A stretch of 64,000 bases of DNA from Faecalicatena faecalis (GCF_012524165.2 NZ_JABACJ020000009.1:89888-153887), one strand, 5' to 3'; positions 32,340 to 41,280 are shown, counted from the first letter of the stretch. The notes: generated from the sequence alone by a model not told the origin. Numbers and translations are program-made.

Positions 32340-32945
32340 ATGAAACACGAATGGAGAAAGCTGGAGAAAGAGTTATACGGTGTAAAAACAAAGCCTGTCA
32401 TGGTCGATGTTCCTTTACAGAAATTTATCATGATCAGTGGGAAAGGAAATCCAAATGATACCGAATTTTCGGATAAGGTAGGAGCATTATATGCATTGGC
32501 TTATGCAATTAAAATGGGGTATAAGTCAGCGTCTAAATCAAATGAGATCACTGACTTTACGGTCTACCCATTGGAGGGAATCTGGAAGCAGATAGAGGGT
32601 TTGGAACTCGATAAAGACAAATTAGAATATACGATCATGATTCGTCAGCCAGATTTCATAACGAAAGAAATGGTCGATCATGCATTAGAAAAGGTGAAGA
32701 TAAAAAAGCCCAATCCACTATATGCACAAATCAGCTTTGATACGATGAATGATGGAAAAAGCGTTCAGATATTACATGTTGGTGCATTTGATGATGAACC
32801 TGCTTCGTTTGAGAAGATGAATGAATTTTTAAAGGCACATCAATTAGAGAGAATCGAAAGTCATCATAGAGAAATCTATTTAAATAACGCGAACCGAACA
32901 GAAAAAAGTAAACTGAAAACCATTCTGCGTTATAAGATAAAGTGA
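32340..32945 (+). CDS. GyrI-like small-molecule-binding protein
   Basis: A 201-residue stand-alone protein of the GyrI-like superfamily. MKHEWRKLEKELYGVKTKPVMVDVP and FIMISGKGNPNDTEFSDKVGALYALAY mark the family, and KPNPLYAQISFDTMNDGKSVQILHVGAFDDEPASFEKMNEF the second half. Members bind hydrophobic cations or hydrolyse small cyclopropanoids, and they often sit beside WYL, AraC or MerR regulators. It follows the WYL gene at 53 bases. A terminator lies downstream. Confidence 0.8.
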   Translation: MKHEWRKLEKELYGVKTKPVMVDVPLQKFIMISGKGNPNDTEFSDKVGALYALAYAIKMGYKSASKSNEITDFTVYPLEGIWKQIEGLELDKDKLEYTIMIRQPDFITKEMVDHALEKVKIKKPNPLYAQISFDTMNDGKSVQILHVGAFDDEPASFEKMNEFLKAHQLERIESHHREIYLNNANRTEKSKLKTILRYKIK

Positions 32946-32997
32946 TACGTGAGGGTAAATGTGATGTTATTCATTCAAATACAATACTTACACGTCC

Positions 32998-33032
32998 GAA
33001 AGTCCTGTGAACCTGCAGGGCTTTCTTTATTT
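32998..33032 (+). terminator. Intrinsic terminator before the OmpR-type system
   Basis: GAAAGTCCTG (32998-33007) pairs with CAGGGCTTTC (33016-33025), with one G-U pair, followed by TTTATTT. Confidence 0.8.
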
Positions 33033-33055
33033 GCAATTACAAAAATTAGGACAAG

Positions 33056-33087
33056 GCAAGGTTTTGGCAAGGTTCATGCTATATAAT
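33056..33087 (+). promoter_or_regulatory. GCAAGGTT direct-repeat operator and promoter of the regulator gene
   Basis: GCAAGGTT at 33056-33063 and 33067-33074 (11-bp period), then 7 bases to a perfect TATAAT (33082-33087). The same block occurs at 34875-34906 before the ABC operon. No -35 box is needed if the bound regulator recruits polymerase. The leader after it is about 130 bases long. Confidence 0.75.
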
Positions 33088-33222
33088 ATTTTTGGGGTCA
33101 GAAGGTATTTTGCCCCTTAGTACCGTATAATAAAGAAATACCTATTTCAAGAAATGTCTGCTATACTAAAAACGACAAAAAGCAGACAAAAGCAGCAGAC
33201 AATATAACAGGAGGCGAAATTT

Positions 33223-33924
33223 ATGGACAAGGTCTTGATTATAGATGACGACAGGGAGCTGTGCGCCCTGATGAAGAAGTGTATAGAGCAGGAAAACTTA
33301 ACCGCCCTGACAGCTCATGGAGGCATAGAGGGGCTTCGGCTGGCTGATGAAAATAAGGACAATCTCTGCCTGATTATCCTGGATATTATGATGCCGGATC
33401 TGGACGGGTTCCAGGTACTTAGAAAGGTCCGGGAGATCAGTAATGTTCCGGTGCTGATGCTCACCGCGAAAAGTGATGAGGAAGATAAGGTTTCCGGGCT
33501 GCGGCTCGGAGCAGATGATTATCTGACCAAGCCTTTCAGTATCAACGAATTGATGGCCCGTGTCCATTCCCTGATCCGGCGCTATACCACCCTGAACCCG
33601 ACTCTGGAAACGGATACGGAGCGTCTTATTTTGAAGGGGATGGTCATCGATAAGGCAAACCGCATTGTCACCGTGAATGATCAGGCGGTGGAACTCACAG
33701 GCAGGGAATTTGACCTTCTTTCTTTTCTGGCGTCTAATAAAGGAAGGGTATTTACGAAAAAGCAGATTTATAACCAGGTCTGGGAGGAAGATTACGCTTT
33801 TGATGACAGTAATATTATGTCCTTTATCAGTAAACTGCGGAAAAAAGTAGAGCCGGACCCGGAGCATCCGTACTATATACTGACGGTACGGGGTGTGGGG
33901 TACCGATTTAATAAGGAGGCATAA
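33223..33924 (+). CDS. OmpR-family response regulator (VanR-like)
   Basis: A 233-residue response regulator with a GGAGGC site. The receiver has the IDDDRE pocket, the phospho-acceptor Asp in LIILDIMMPDLDG, the switch Thr in LMLTAKS and the Lys in LTKPF. The winged-helix domain starts near residue 135 and ends with VRGVGYRF. It is followed two bases later by its kinase. Its probable binding site is the GCAAGGTT pair found both in its own promoter and before the ABC genes, so it should auto-activate and switch on the exporter. Confidence 0.93.
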   Translation: MDKVLIIDDDRELCALMKKCIEQENLTALTAHGGIEGLRLADENKDNLCLIILDIMMPDLDGFQVLRKVREISNVPVLMLTAKSDEEDKVSGLRLGADDYLTKPFSINELMARVHSLIRRYTTLNPTLETDTERLILKGMVIDKANRIVTVNDQAVELTGREFDLLSFLASNKGRVFTKKQIYNQVWEEDYAFDDSNIMSFISKLRKKVEPDPEHPYYILTVRGVGYRFNKEA

Positions 33925-33926
33925 AA

Positions 33927-34850
33927 ATGGATATCAACGGATACCTGATGTTTGGATGCATTTTCTTTTTCTTTGTGATTCTGTATCTTATTATCAAGCT
34001 GTGCCGTGTCCGAGAACAATTATCTCTGATTCGGGAAGCGCTGGAAGATATCAAGGCAGGAAACCTGAACCGTCGTGTACTGACCAGGGAAAGTGATATG
34101 ACAAAACAGATCTGTTATGGCATCAATGAGATTGCGGTTGGCAGCCAATCACTTTTGATCCAGCAGAGACAGTCCGAGCAGGCATACAAGAGATTAATGA
34201 CAAGCTTATCCCACGATGTGAAGACACCGCTGGCCTCATTGGTCGGCTATCTGGAGGCAGTAGAGGGAAAGCTGGTCACAGGGGAGGAAGCGGAGGAATA
34301 CATCCATGTGGCATCAGAAAAGGCTTATCGCTTAAAGGAATTTGTGACCTCTTTATTCGAGTGGGTAAAGCTGGATGCGGGAGAGCAGGTGTACCACTTT
34401 GAGGTTTATGATTTGAATGAATTATCCCGTAATATCATGGCTGAGTGGATACCAGTATTAGAAAGTGCCGGTCTGGATTATGAGATTGACATTCCTGAGA
34501 CTGAGGATACGGTCCGGGTTGACCCAAATGCATATACCCGTATCCTGAACAATCTGTTTCAGAACATTCTGGTCCACAGCGAGGCAGATCACGTAACGCT
34601 GCACATTGCTGGAGAGGAACAGCAGATCGGAATTACGGTAACGGATAATGGGAAAGGGATTTCAAAGGAAAATCTTCCACATATTTTCGATCGTCTTTAC
34701 CAGTGTGACCATTCACGTTCCATGCAGGGCAACGGCCTCGGCCTGTCGATTGCAAAGGAACTTGTCAATGCCCATGGGGGAACAATTACGGCGTCCAGCA
34801 CCCCTGGTGCAGGAACTACGTTTACCATTCTGCTTCCAAAAGTCCTGTGA
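33927..34850 (+). CDS. Sensor histidine kinase (VanS-like, short sensor)
   Basis: A 307-residue kinase with one clear N-terminal membrane helix (about residues 5-25), a HAMP-like stretch (ALEDIKAGNLNRRV), the phospho-acceptor His in TSLSHDVKTPLASLVGY, the N-box NNLFQNILVHSE, G1 DNGKGIS, the F-box and G2 GNGLGLSI. With almost no extracytoplasmic part, it may sense through the membrane or through the ABC permeases encoded downstream. It ends 109 bases before the exporter ATPase start; that gap contains a second operator-promoter. Confidence 0.92.
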   Translation: MDINGYLMFGCIFFFFVILYLIIKLCRVREQLSLIREALEDIKAGNLNRRVLTRESDMTKQICYGINEIAVGSQSLLIQQRQSEQAYKRLMTSLSHDVKTPLASLVGYLEAVEGKLVTGEEAEEYIHVASEKAYRLKEFVTSLFEWVKLDAGEQVYHFEVYDLNELSRNIMAEWIPVLESAGLDYEIDIPETEDTVRVDPNAYTRILNNLFQNILVHSEADHVTLHIAGEEQQIGITVTDNGKGISKENLPHIFDRLYQCDHSRSMQGNGLGLSIAKELVNAHGGTITASSTPGAGTTFTILLPKVL

Positions 34851-34874
34851 AAGCAAGATAAAAACAAGATTTCA

Positions 34875-34906
34875 GCAAGGTTCTGGCAAGGTTCGTCTCT
34901 TATAAT
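34875..34906 (+). promoter_or_regulatory. GCAAGGTT direct-repeat operator and promoter of the ABC operon
   Basis: GCAAGGTT at 34875-34882 and 34886-34893, 7 bases, then TATAAT (34901-34906). Spacing is identical to the regulator's own promoter at 33056. Confidence 0.75.
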
Positions 34907-34959
34907 GGGAACATGAAAGAAAAAGAATCATACAGATGATCGAGAAAGTGAGGAAAAAT

Positions 34960-35883
34960 ATGAGTGATTTTCTGATTGAAACCAGACAACTAACTAAGAA
35001 CTATGGAGACCAGACCGTGGTAGATTCTGTGAATCTTCATGTGAAAAAGGGACGGATCTATGGCCTGCTCGGCCGCAATGGAGCCGGAAAGACCACGATT
35101 ATGAAAATGATCCTGGGACTGACTCCGATTACCTCAGGGGAGGTGAAGGTATTCGGCCGTAACATCAAAGGCAGGGAGAAAAAGGTTTATCCACGGATCG
35201 GAGCAATCATTGAAACGCCGGGATTCTATCCGAATCTGACCGGATCGGAGAACCTTGAGATTTTTGCAAAGCTGCGGGGCACGGCGGCTCCAAATGCCGT
35301 AAAGCGGGCAATGGATGTTGTTGGTCTGCCCTATAAAGATAAAAAGCTGTTCGGGAAATATTCCATGGGCATGAAGCAGCGGCTGGGAATTGCGAATGCC
35401 ATCCTTCACGATCCGGAGCTGCTGATCCTCGACGAGCCGACCAACGGCCTTGACCCCATCGGTATTGCCGAGGTCCGTAATTTTATTCTGGACTTAAGTA
35501 AGCAGGAGGGCAAGACGATCCTGATCTCCAGCCATATCCTTTCAGAAATCGCACTGCTGGCGGATGATATCGGCATCATCGACCATGGTGTTCTTCTGGA
35601 GGAGAGCAGTATGCGCGAACTGGAAAAGAAAAACAGCAGATATATCCTTCTTCAGGTTTCAGATATACCGAAGGCGTCTCTCATTCTAGAACGCCAGTTT
35701 CATACCCAGGATTATTCGGTTTCGGATAACCATACTCTTCGGATCTATGATACCTCTTTGAATATGGCGGCAGTCAATAAGGCATTAATGATGGAGGACG
35801 TGGCAGTCATCAGCTCCCAGCTGTGTAATGACACGCTGGAGGACTATTTCAAAAAAATCACGGGAGGTGAGGGCATTGCTTAG
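34960..35883 (+). CDS. ABC-2 exporter ATP-binding protein (lantibiotic-immunity type)
   Basis: A 307-residue ATPase of the BcrA/LanF family. The start at 34960 follows GTGAGGA; an earlier ATG at 34936 has no site. Walker A LLGRNGAGKTT, the family-typical MGMKQRLGIANA in place of LSGGQ, Walker B LLILDEPTNGLDP, H-loop SSHIL. A C-terminal extension (about 225-307) is usual for bacitracin- and lantibiotic-resistance ATPases. Two permease genes follow. Together they should form an exporter that removes membrane-active peptides under control of the adjacent two-component system. Confidence 0.92.
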   Translation: MSDFLIETRQLTKNYGDQTVVDSVNLHVKKGRIYGLLGRNGAGKTTIMKMILGLTPITSGEVKVFGRNIKGREKKVYPRIGAIIETPGFYPNLTGSENLEIFAKLRGTAAPNAVKRAMDVVGLPYKDKKLFGKYSMGMKQRLGIANAILHDPELLILDEPTNGLDPIGIAEVRNFILDLSKQEGKTILISSHILSEIALLADDIGIIDHGVLLEESSMRELEKKNSRYILLQVSDIPKASLILERQFHTQDYSVSDNHTLRIYDTSLNMAAVNKALMMEDVAVISSQLCNDTLEDYFKKITGGEGIA

Positions 35884-36613
35884 ACTGATCCAGACTGAAT
35901 TTTTAAAACTGCGCCGCAGAAAGCTGATTTGGATCATGCTGTTGGCGGCCCTGATGATGCCGTTTTTAGCGCTTCTATACTTCAAATATTTAGGAAAAAC
36001 AGATGTGGACCCGATGGAGTTTTACCGGTGGGCGGCGTTTGGCTTTACAGTTTTTATTATCCTGCCTGTTGTTCTGGGAATCCTGTGCACCATGCTGATG
36101 TACGAGGAAACCCGGTATGATACGGCCAAACAGCTCTGGATCGTGCCTGTCAGCCAGATGGGATATTTTTTCAGCAAGTTTTTTGTGGTTCTGATTTACG
36201 CAGTCACCTTCATGTTGATCACTGCGGCAGCCACTGTGTTATGCGGAGTGCCCACTGGGATTATTGGATTTAATTGGAGCAGTATCCTGTTTCTGCTGGA
36301 AAGATGCATGGAGCTTGGGGGAATCATTTCATTTGCAATGCTGCCGATCCTGGCGGTGGCTGCCTGTACAAAGGGATATATCCTTCCGGCCTGCCTTACG
36401 ATCGTGTACGCTTTTGCTGGTTTTATATTAACTCCAGTAAATATGTATCTGCACCCATTATCCAGTATGCTGCCGATTCTTTTGCGCAACAAAGAGATGC
36501 AGGGGCTTACCCTCACACAGGATTTTAGGATTCTGCCGGCAGTTCTCTGTTTTTGTGTCTGGGATCTGGCAGCAGTTGCATTTGTTAACGTTGTATTGAG
36601 CAGAAGAAAGTGA
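35876..36613 (+). CDS. ABC-2 permease 1 (lantibiotic-immunity type)
   Basis: A 245-residue membrane protein starting at TTG 35876, which overlaps the ATPase stop and follows GGAGGTGAGG. LLRLIQTEFLKLRRRKLIWIMLL is the typical cytoplasmic start and first helix. Six helices are expected (about residues 20-40, 55-75, 100-125, 140-165, 175-195 and 220-240). It belongs to the LanE/LanG-like ABC-2 group. It probably forms a heterodimer with the protein at 36624. Confidence 0.88.
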   Translation: MLRLIQTEFLKLRRRKLIWIMLLAALMMPFLALLYFKYLGKTDVDPMEFYRWAAFGFTVFIILPVVLGILCTMLMYEETRYDTAKQLWIVPVSQMGYFFSKFFVVLIYAVTFMLITAAATVLCGVPTGIIGFNWSSILFLLERCMELGGIISFAMLPILAVAACTKGYILPACLTIVYAFAGFILTPVNMYLHPLSSMLPILLRNKEMQGLTLTQDFRILPAVLCFCVWDLAAVAFVNVVLSRRK

Positions 36614-36623
36614 GGATTAGAGG

Positions 36624-37433
36624 ATGCAGAAATTACTTTGGGCGGAGCACCAGAAGATCCGCCGTTCGAAGATCGTCTGGATCACTGTGTTTGCAGTGGT
36701 CCTGCTGGCAGTCATGATTTTTGCCGGGGGACTGGATGTGTATCATGGACCAGTCGTCGGGGATGGGCTTAAATATGTGAGGGACAATTTGCGCTATATT
36801 GATAATGCGGGCTGGTACATGGATGAAGTCCAGCCGTGGTCCGTCATGTTTGTCTTTCCTGCCGTAACGGCCCTTTTTGGCAGTTATATGATCTGCCGCG
36901 AGGAGGATGAGGACACGATCAAATCGCTGCGCCTGATTCCCATCAACGAGGTAAAGCTGACGGTCGCAAAAATGATCGTCACGTTTGAACTTAGCGTGAT
37001 GCTCTATCTGCTGCTTTTCATGATTACATTTTTGACCGAGGCGGTTCTGCATTTTTCGGATTTATCAGTGAAACTGGTGCTGGTCACTTTGAAAGAATAT
37101 GTGCTGGAAGGCATCGGCATCTTTTTTGCAGTATCACCGGTCATCGCTTTGGCTTCACGCATGAAAAAGTACTGGCTCGCATTGGTGCTGGCAGAAATCT
37201 ATTCCATTGCGGGGCTGTTTGTGAGCATGACAAGTACCCTAAAATATTTTTATCCGATTAATGTGGTATTTAACTTTTCCGGGTATTATAAAGAATCGGC
37301 AGTCGGAATCTGGGGGAGCATGGGAATTTTACTCCTGTGCGGTGCCTTGTCTGTCCTGATTTTAAAGCTGCCGGGGAAGACTACAGATTCGCGAAATACG
37401 GATTTGCAACAGAATACGGGTTTGCTACATTGA
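36624..37433 (+). CDS. ABC-2 permease 2 (lantibiotic-immunity type)
   Basis: A 269-residue membrane protein, 10 bases after permease 1. The start LLWAEHQKIRRSKIVWITVFAVVLLAVMIFAGG repeats the layout of permease 1. An extracytoplasmic loop (about residues 40-75) and five more helices follow. EEDEDTIKSLRLIPINEVKLTVAKMI is the conserved cytoplasmic loop. It has a polar tail of about 20 residues. It should pair with permease 1 to form the membrane channel of the exporter. Confidence 0.88.
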   Translation: MQKLLWAEHQKIRRSKIVWITVFAVVLLAVMIFAGGLDVYHGPVVGDGLKYVRDNLRYIDNAGWYMDEVQPWSVMFVFPAVTALFGSYMICREEDEDTIKSLRLIPINEVKLTVAKMIVTFELSVMLYLLLFMITFLTEAVLHFSDLSVKLVLVTLKEYVLEGIGIFFAVSPVIALASRMKKYWLALVLAEIYSIAGLFVSMTSTLKYFYPINVVFNFSGYYKESAVGIWGSMGILLLCGALSVLILKLPGKTTDSRNTDLQQNTGLLH

Positions 37434-37458
37434 CGTTCATGCTCCGGTTTGTTATGCT
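37430..37458 (+). promoter_or_regulatory. Probable promoter of the GHKL kinase gene
   Basis: TTGACG (37430-37435), 17-bp spacer, TATGCT (37453-37458). The -35 overlaps the stop codon of the permease gene. Confidence 0.5.
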
Positions 37459-37495
37459 ATAAACATATTTTACACGAATATCAGAAGGCTGTCTT

Positions 37496-38893
37496 TTGAA
37501 GTTGAGAATGAGATGGATCAGGCAGGCGGCCTTCTGCTATATCAGGAACCGGGGGGATAATTTGAAGCTGATTATCAATGTGTTTGGAAATCTGTTATGG
37601 GTACTGTCGATCTTCTGGGCTTACCAGAAGATATCAGGCATGAAGGTCAGTCAAAAGAAGATGGGCGGTGTAGTCCTTCTTTATTTTCTGACACTGCTGA
37701 TTGAAAAATTAATACATGTAGATAAACTCGTGCTATACTTATCACAGGTCACAGGGATACATCCGATGTTGTTTCTGGGCCTGGAGATCTTTGTCGTATG
37801 CTGGATCATTACCCTCCTTCTATTTGACAGGAATATCAAACGTTCTATGTTCCTGACGGCGGCTGTCTGCACAGGTGTTCAGACGATTTTTCTGGCCCTT
37901 AACGGGGTGGTCACGCTTGTGGCAGATGGGGACAGGCAGCTGTATTATTTCCTGAATTTTCCGATGACAGCGCTGCTGCTTGCGGCGGTTTATCTGATTG
38001 TGGAAAAGCTGAATCTGGCAAGACTGTTCCGGGAATTTGAGTACCGGAATACTTCATTTCCTGTGACACTGGGAATTACGCTGTTCATCCTGCTTGGATA
38101 TGATATGCTCTCTTACCTTATGACGGCTGCCTCCAGATCAATATGGACGCAGATGCTGCCCTGTCTGTTTATCATCATTATTTTTACGCTGTCCATGGTA
38201 TATCTCTTGAATATTGTTTCCTTAAAGGATAAGAAAAAGTACAGCGACATGATGCTTCGGCAGCAGGAGCTTTATATTCAGGATCTGGAAAAAATCCAGC
38301 AGAATATGCGTGTATTCAAGCACGATTATAAAAATATGATGTCAAGCATTTACCTGCAGAGCAGGGAAGGGAATACCGAAGAGATAGAAAAAACGATTTC
38401 CCGGATGATTGATGATTTTGATGAGGAAATCGGCAAAAAGATGAACCTGACGAATCAGTTAGCCAATATCCAGATGAATGAGGTGAAAAGCCTTATCTAC
38501 CAGAAAATCACAATAATGAATCAGCTTCATATCACGCTGCATCTGGAGGTGCTGTATCCTGTCTGTGATGTGAAAATGAATGTTATGGACCTGTGCAGGG
38601 TTCTGGGGATTCTTCTGGATAATGCGATCGAGGAAGTAAAGGACCAGCAGGGGGATATCAATGTCGTCCTGTCAAGCCAGGAAGAGGGGCTGCATATTAT
38701 CGTGGATAATCAGTTATATCACGAAGTGAATATGACGGATATTTTTAAGGAAGGCTGCTCCACAAAAGGCGGTCAGCGCGGAATGGGGCTCTTTTCTCTT
38801 GGGAAGATCATTGAGAAATACCCGAATGTGACCAATGCAGTGCAGATCAAGAATCACCGTTTTATCCAGGAGATTGCGATTCTAAAGGAGTGA
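37496..38893 (+). CDS. AgrC-like GHKL sensor histidine kinase
   Basis: A 465-residue kinase. The TTG at 37496 gives a short basic leader; a TTG at 37562 would start directly before the first helix and is an alternative. Six or seven membrane helices span about residues 25-245. The cytoplasmic part has the phospho-acceptor His in VFKHDYKNMM, the N-box LLDNAIEEV and the G-box GMGLFSLGKI, the pattern of AgrC/quorum-peptide kinases. The partner LytTR gene follows directly. No signal-peptide precursor gene was found nearby, so the signal is unknown. Confidence 0.88.
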   Translation: MKLRMRWIRQAAFCYIRNRGDNLKLIINVFGNLLWVLSIFWAYQKISGMKVSQKKMGGVVLLYFLTLLIEKLIHVDKLVLYLSQVTGIHPMLFLGLEIFVVCWIITLLLFDRNIKRSMFLTAAVCTGVQTIFLALNGVVTLVADGDRQLYYFLNFPMTALLLAAVYLIVEKLNLARLFREFEYRNTSFPVTLGITLFILLGYDMLSYLMTAASRSIWTQMLPCLFIIIIFTLSMVYLLNIVSLKDKKKYSDMMLRQQELYIQDLEKIQQNMRVFKHDYKNMMSSIYLQSREGNTEEIEKTISRMIDDFDEEIGKKMNLTNQLANIQMNEVKSLIYQKITIMNQLHITLHLEVLYPVCDVKMNVMDLCRVLGILLDNAIEEVKDQQGDINVVLSSQEEGLHIIVDNQLYHEVNMTDIFKEGCSTKGGQRGMGLFSLGKIIEKYPNVTNAVQIKNHRFIQEIAILKE

Positions 38894-38912
38894 ACATTCT
38901 AAAGGAGTGAAC
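38879..38912 (+). repeat. 17-bp tandem duplication at the kinase-regulator junction
   Basis: ATTCTAAAGGAGTGAAC occurs twice in tandem (38879-38895 and 38896-38912). The first copy holds the kinase stop codon, and the second supplies the AAAGGAG site for the regulator. Confidence 0.9.
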
Positions 38913-38916
38913 ATAG

Positions 38917-39657
38917 ATGCTGGAAATTTTGATATGTGATGACGAACAGTCCATACTGGATTATATCAGGACGGAAATTGAAAAACAGATACTGATACAC
39001 GAATATGATATGAAGGTCAAAGGCAGCTATACCAGCCCGGAAGATCTGCTGCATGATTTAGCAGGACGGAAGGGCAGACAGAATATCTACTTTCTGGATG
39101 TGGAACTGAAGGATTCTGATTACGATGGTTTCCTTTTGGGGAGAGAGATACGCAGGCTGGACCCGAACGGGACCATTGTCTATGTGACAAGCTTTCGGGA
39201 TCTGGCATATAAGACCTTCCAGTATCATATAGAAGCGTTTGATTATATTGTAAAGGATTCTCCTGAACAGTTAAGCAGCTCGATCGGCGGCTGTCTAAAA
39301 TCCATAGTCCAGCGCTTAAAAGAGGAGGCAAAGGAGGCTTCTGTCTGCTATACATGCAGAAGCGGGGAGAAGCTGTACCATATTCCGATCGAGGATATCT
39401 ACTATTTTGAGACCTCCTCACGTTCCCACTGTGTGATCCTGCATGGCAGGAACCAGAGAATCGAGTTTTCGGGGAATCTGTCAGATATCGAACAGGAGAT
39501 CGGGGAAGGTTTCCTGAAAATCCACCGTTCCTATCTGATTGCGCTGGATAAGATAGAATCTATTGACCTGAAACATAATGAAGTTAAAGTCGGCGGAAGC
39601 ATTTGTGCAATTTCAAGGAGAATGAAATCTCATCTGCTGGAGAAAATTGGTCAATAG
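38917..39657 (+). CDS. LytTR-family response regulator (AgrA-like)
   Basis: A 246-residue regulator: receiver domain with CDDEQ, the phospho-acceptor Asp in IYFLDVELKDSD and the Lys in IVKDS (shifted from the usual LxKP), then a LytTR domain (about residues 150-246) with YHIPIEDIYYFETSSRSH and FLKIHRSYLIALDKI. It pairs with the kinase at 37496. Possible targets include the ECF sigma operon at 39963, which has a perfect LytTR-type half-site (AACGTTTAG, 39876-39884) in its leader. Confidence 0.92.
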   Translation: MLEILICDDEQSILDYIRTEIEKQILIHEYDMKVKGSYTSPEDLLHDLAGRKGRQNIYFLDVELKDSDYDGFLLGREIRRLDPNGTIVYVTSFRDLAYKTFQYHIEAFDYIVKDSPEQLSSSIGGCLKSIVQRLKEEAKEASVCYTCRSGEKLYHIPIEDIYYFETSSRSHCVILHGRNQRIEFSGNLSDIEQEIGEGFLKIHRSYLIALDKIESIDLKHNEVKVGGSICAISRRMKSHLLEKIGQ

Positions 39658-39711
39658 GATTGTTTAGGAAAATAGTGCCTGAACTGTGTGCTGTCAGTAA
39701 GAAGCAGAATA

Positions 39712-39748
39712 CACTCCCGGGGGAGTCAATCCTCTGGGAGCTTTTTGG
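39712..39748 (+). terminator. Terminator after the LytTR gene
   Basis: CTCCC (39714-39718) pairs with GGGAG (39736-39740), followed by CTTTTTGG. A competing palindrome, ACTCCCGGGGGAGT, lies in the left arm. Confidence 0.55.
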
Positions 39749-39962
39749 TTTATAGATGTAAGATGGCTTACAGATATAGAAAACGCCAGGGCAGAAAAGA
39801 TGATAAAATATAAAAAATGTACAGGTGAGACTATCTTTTTGTACGGTTCAATTGTTATACATAGCAGAAGGGATAAACGTTTAGAACTTTTACACTGTAC
39901 AAATACCTGCTAGACTGTAGGAATGAACTTTCAAATATGCTCACGCTGGAAAGGAGGATCTT
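39749..39962 (+). promoter_or_regulatory. Leader region of the ECF sigma operon
   Basis: The gene-free stretch between 39658 and 39962 holds the terminator above and this leader. AACGTTTAG (39876-39884) matches the LytTR 9-mer consensus fully and lies 26 bases before a TAGACT -10 (39911-39916). Two TGTACA-containing stretches (near 39820 and 39896) could be -35 elements for the ECF sigma itself. The AAGGAGG site at 39950 belongs to the sigma gene. Confidence 0.4.
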
Positions 39963-40505
39963 GTGGAGAATGATTTTCTTTTAATCAGAAAAATGAAACA
40001 GGGCGATGAGAACGCTTTCGATCTATTTGTCCGTAAATATTATGGAGATATTTTGAAATACTGCGCGTATCACTGTTCTGACAAGAAGTATGCGGAAGAT
40101 CTGGCACAAGAGACTTTCCTTCACTTTTTTGCAAAACTGTCTGACTACCGTTATACAGGGAAAACGAAAAATTATCTATATACCATCGCAGGGAATCTCT
40201 GCCGGAATTATTATAAAAAGGCAAAGGAGATTCCGGCGGAGGAGGAACTGTCCGGGATGGAAGAGCTGACCGCGCAGGGCGTGGAAGGGGAGGTTACAGA
40301 TAAGGTGATGCTGGAATGGGCCTTGAATCAGCTTTCCAGCGAATTTTATGATGTGATCACACTTTTCTATTTCCAGGAGATGAAATTAAAAGAGATCGCA
40401 GATACGTTACAGATCGGGCTGCCGCTGGTCAAATACCGGCTGCGGATGGCGAAACTTCAATTACAGGAATTAATCGGGAAGGAGGAGACAGGATATGAAT
40501 CTTGA
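39963..40505 (+). CDS. ECF-type RNA polymerase sigma factor
   Basis: A 180-residue sigma factor starting at GTG 39963, just after AAAGGAGG. Region 2 spans about residues 15-85 (AFDLFVRKYYGDILKYCAYH, then YAEDLAQETFLHFF and KTKNYLYTIAGNLCRNYYKK). Region 4 spans about 115-170 (LNQLSSEFYDVITLFYFQEMKLKEIADTLQIGLPLVKYRLRMAKLQL). It overlaps the next gene by 11 bases, and that gene encodes a membrane protein that may act as its anti-sigma factor. An ABC exporter follows. Confidence 0.92.
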   Translation: MENDFLLIRKMKQGDENAFDLFVRKYYGDILKYCAYHCSDKKYAEDLAQETFLHFFAKLSDYRYTGKTKNYLYTIAGNLCRNYYKKAKEIPAEEELSGMEELTAQGVEGEVTDKVMLEWALNQLSSEFYDVITLFYFQEMKLKEIADTLQIGLPLVKYRLRMAKLQLQELIGKEETGYES

Positions 40506-41280
40506 CGAACAGTTAAAGCTCTATCAAAAGGAGCGAAGAATAGAACCCAGGGAGGAATGCATCCAAAGAACAATCGAGGCGTCCAGGGAGTGCTTCTTTC
40601 GGTCCGAGGCAGAAAAGATGCTGCCCTACCATTCTTTTTTGTATATCCAGCTGAGACTGATCCAGAAAAGATGGTGGGTCTTCCAGGCGCTGATCCTGGC
40701 TGCCCTGTGGGCGGTCCTGCCGCTTACGGACGATTCCCTGTATGCTTCCCGGAGTATGTCAGTTGCGGCGGTCTTGTTTATCATCCTGATCGTACCTGAA
40801 TTGTGGAAGAACCGGACCAATCAGTGTATGGAGATCGAGGCGGCAGCATATTATTCACTGCGGCAGGTCTATGCGGCCAGAATGCTTTTATTTGGACTGG
40901 CAGACATCCTGATGATTACCGTATTCTGCGGTGCAGCCTCTGTCTCTTTGCGCATTTCCTTATTAGAATTGCTGGTGCAGTTCCTTTTTCCAATGGTTGT
41001 GACGGCCTGCATCTGTTTTGGAATTTTATGCGGCAGACATCTCTTCAACGAAGCGGCTGCGATTGGGATGTGTATCATCTGGAGCGCCTTGTGGTGGTTT
41101 ATTTTACTGGATGAGCAGTTATACACAGCCGCGTTAATTCCGGTCTGGGGCGTGCTGTCAGGAATGGCGGTTCTGTGTCTGGGAGTTCTTATTTATCAGT
41201 CAGTACGGCGGTGTAATCAGATATGGGAGGTAAATTTTGATGGAATTGAACATGAATCATCTTACGAAAAAATTCGGTGA
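40495..41280 (+). CDS. Membrane protein, possible anti-sigma factor
   Basis: A 261-residue protein. The first 60 residues are charged and cytoplasmic (DEQLKLYQKERRIEPREECIQRTIEAS), followed by about six membrane helices (about residues 62-80, 88-105, 130-150, 155-175, 182-205 and 215-238) and a short tail. No zinc anti-sigma motif (HxxxCxxC) is seen. The tight overlap with the sigma gene (11 bases) and the ATPase gene (41 bases) suggests that it restrains or senses for the sigma factor, or is part of the transporter. Function is inferred from context only. Confidence 0.7.
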   Translation: MNLDEQLKLYQKERRIEPREECIQRTIEASRECFFRSEAEKMLPYHSFLYIQLRLIQKRWWVFQALILAALWAVLPLTDDSLYASRSMSVAAVLFIILIVPELWKNRTNQCMEIEAAAYYSLRQVYAARMLLFGLADILMITVFCGAASVSLRISLLELLVQFLFPMVVTACICFGILCGRHLFNEAAAIGMCIIWSALWWFILLDEQLYTAALIPVWGVLSGMAVLCLGVLIYQSVRRCNQIWEVNFDGIEHESSYEKIR

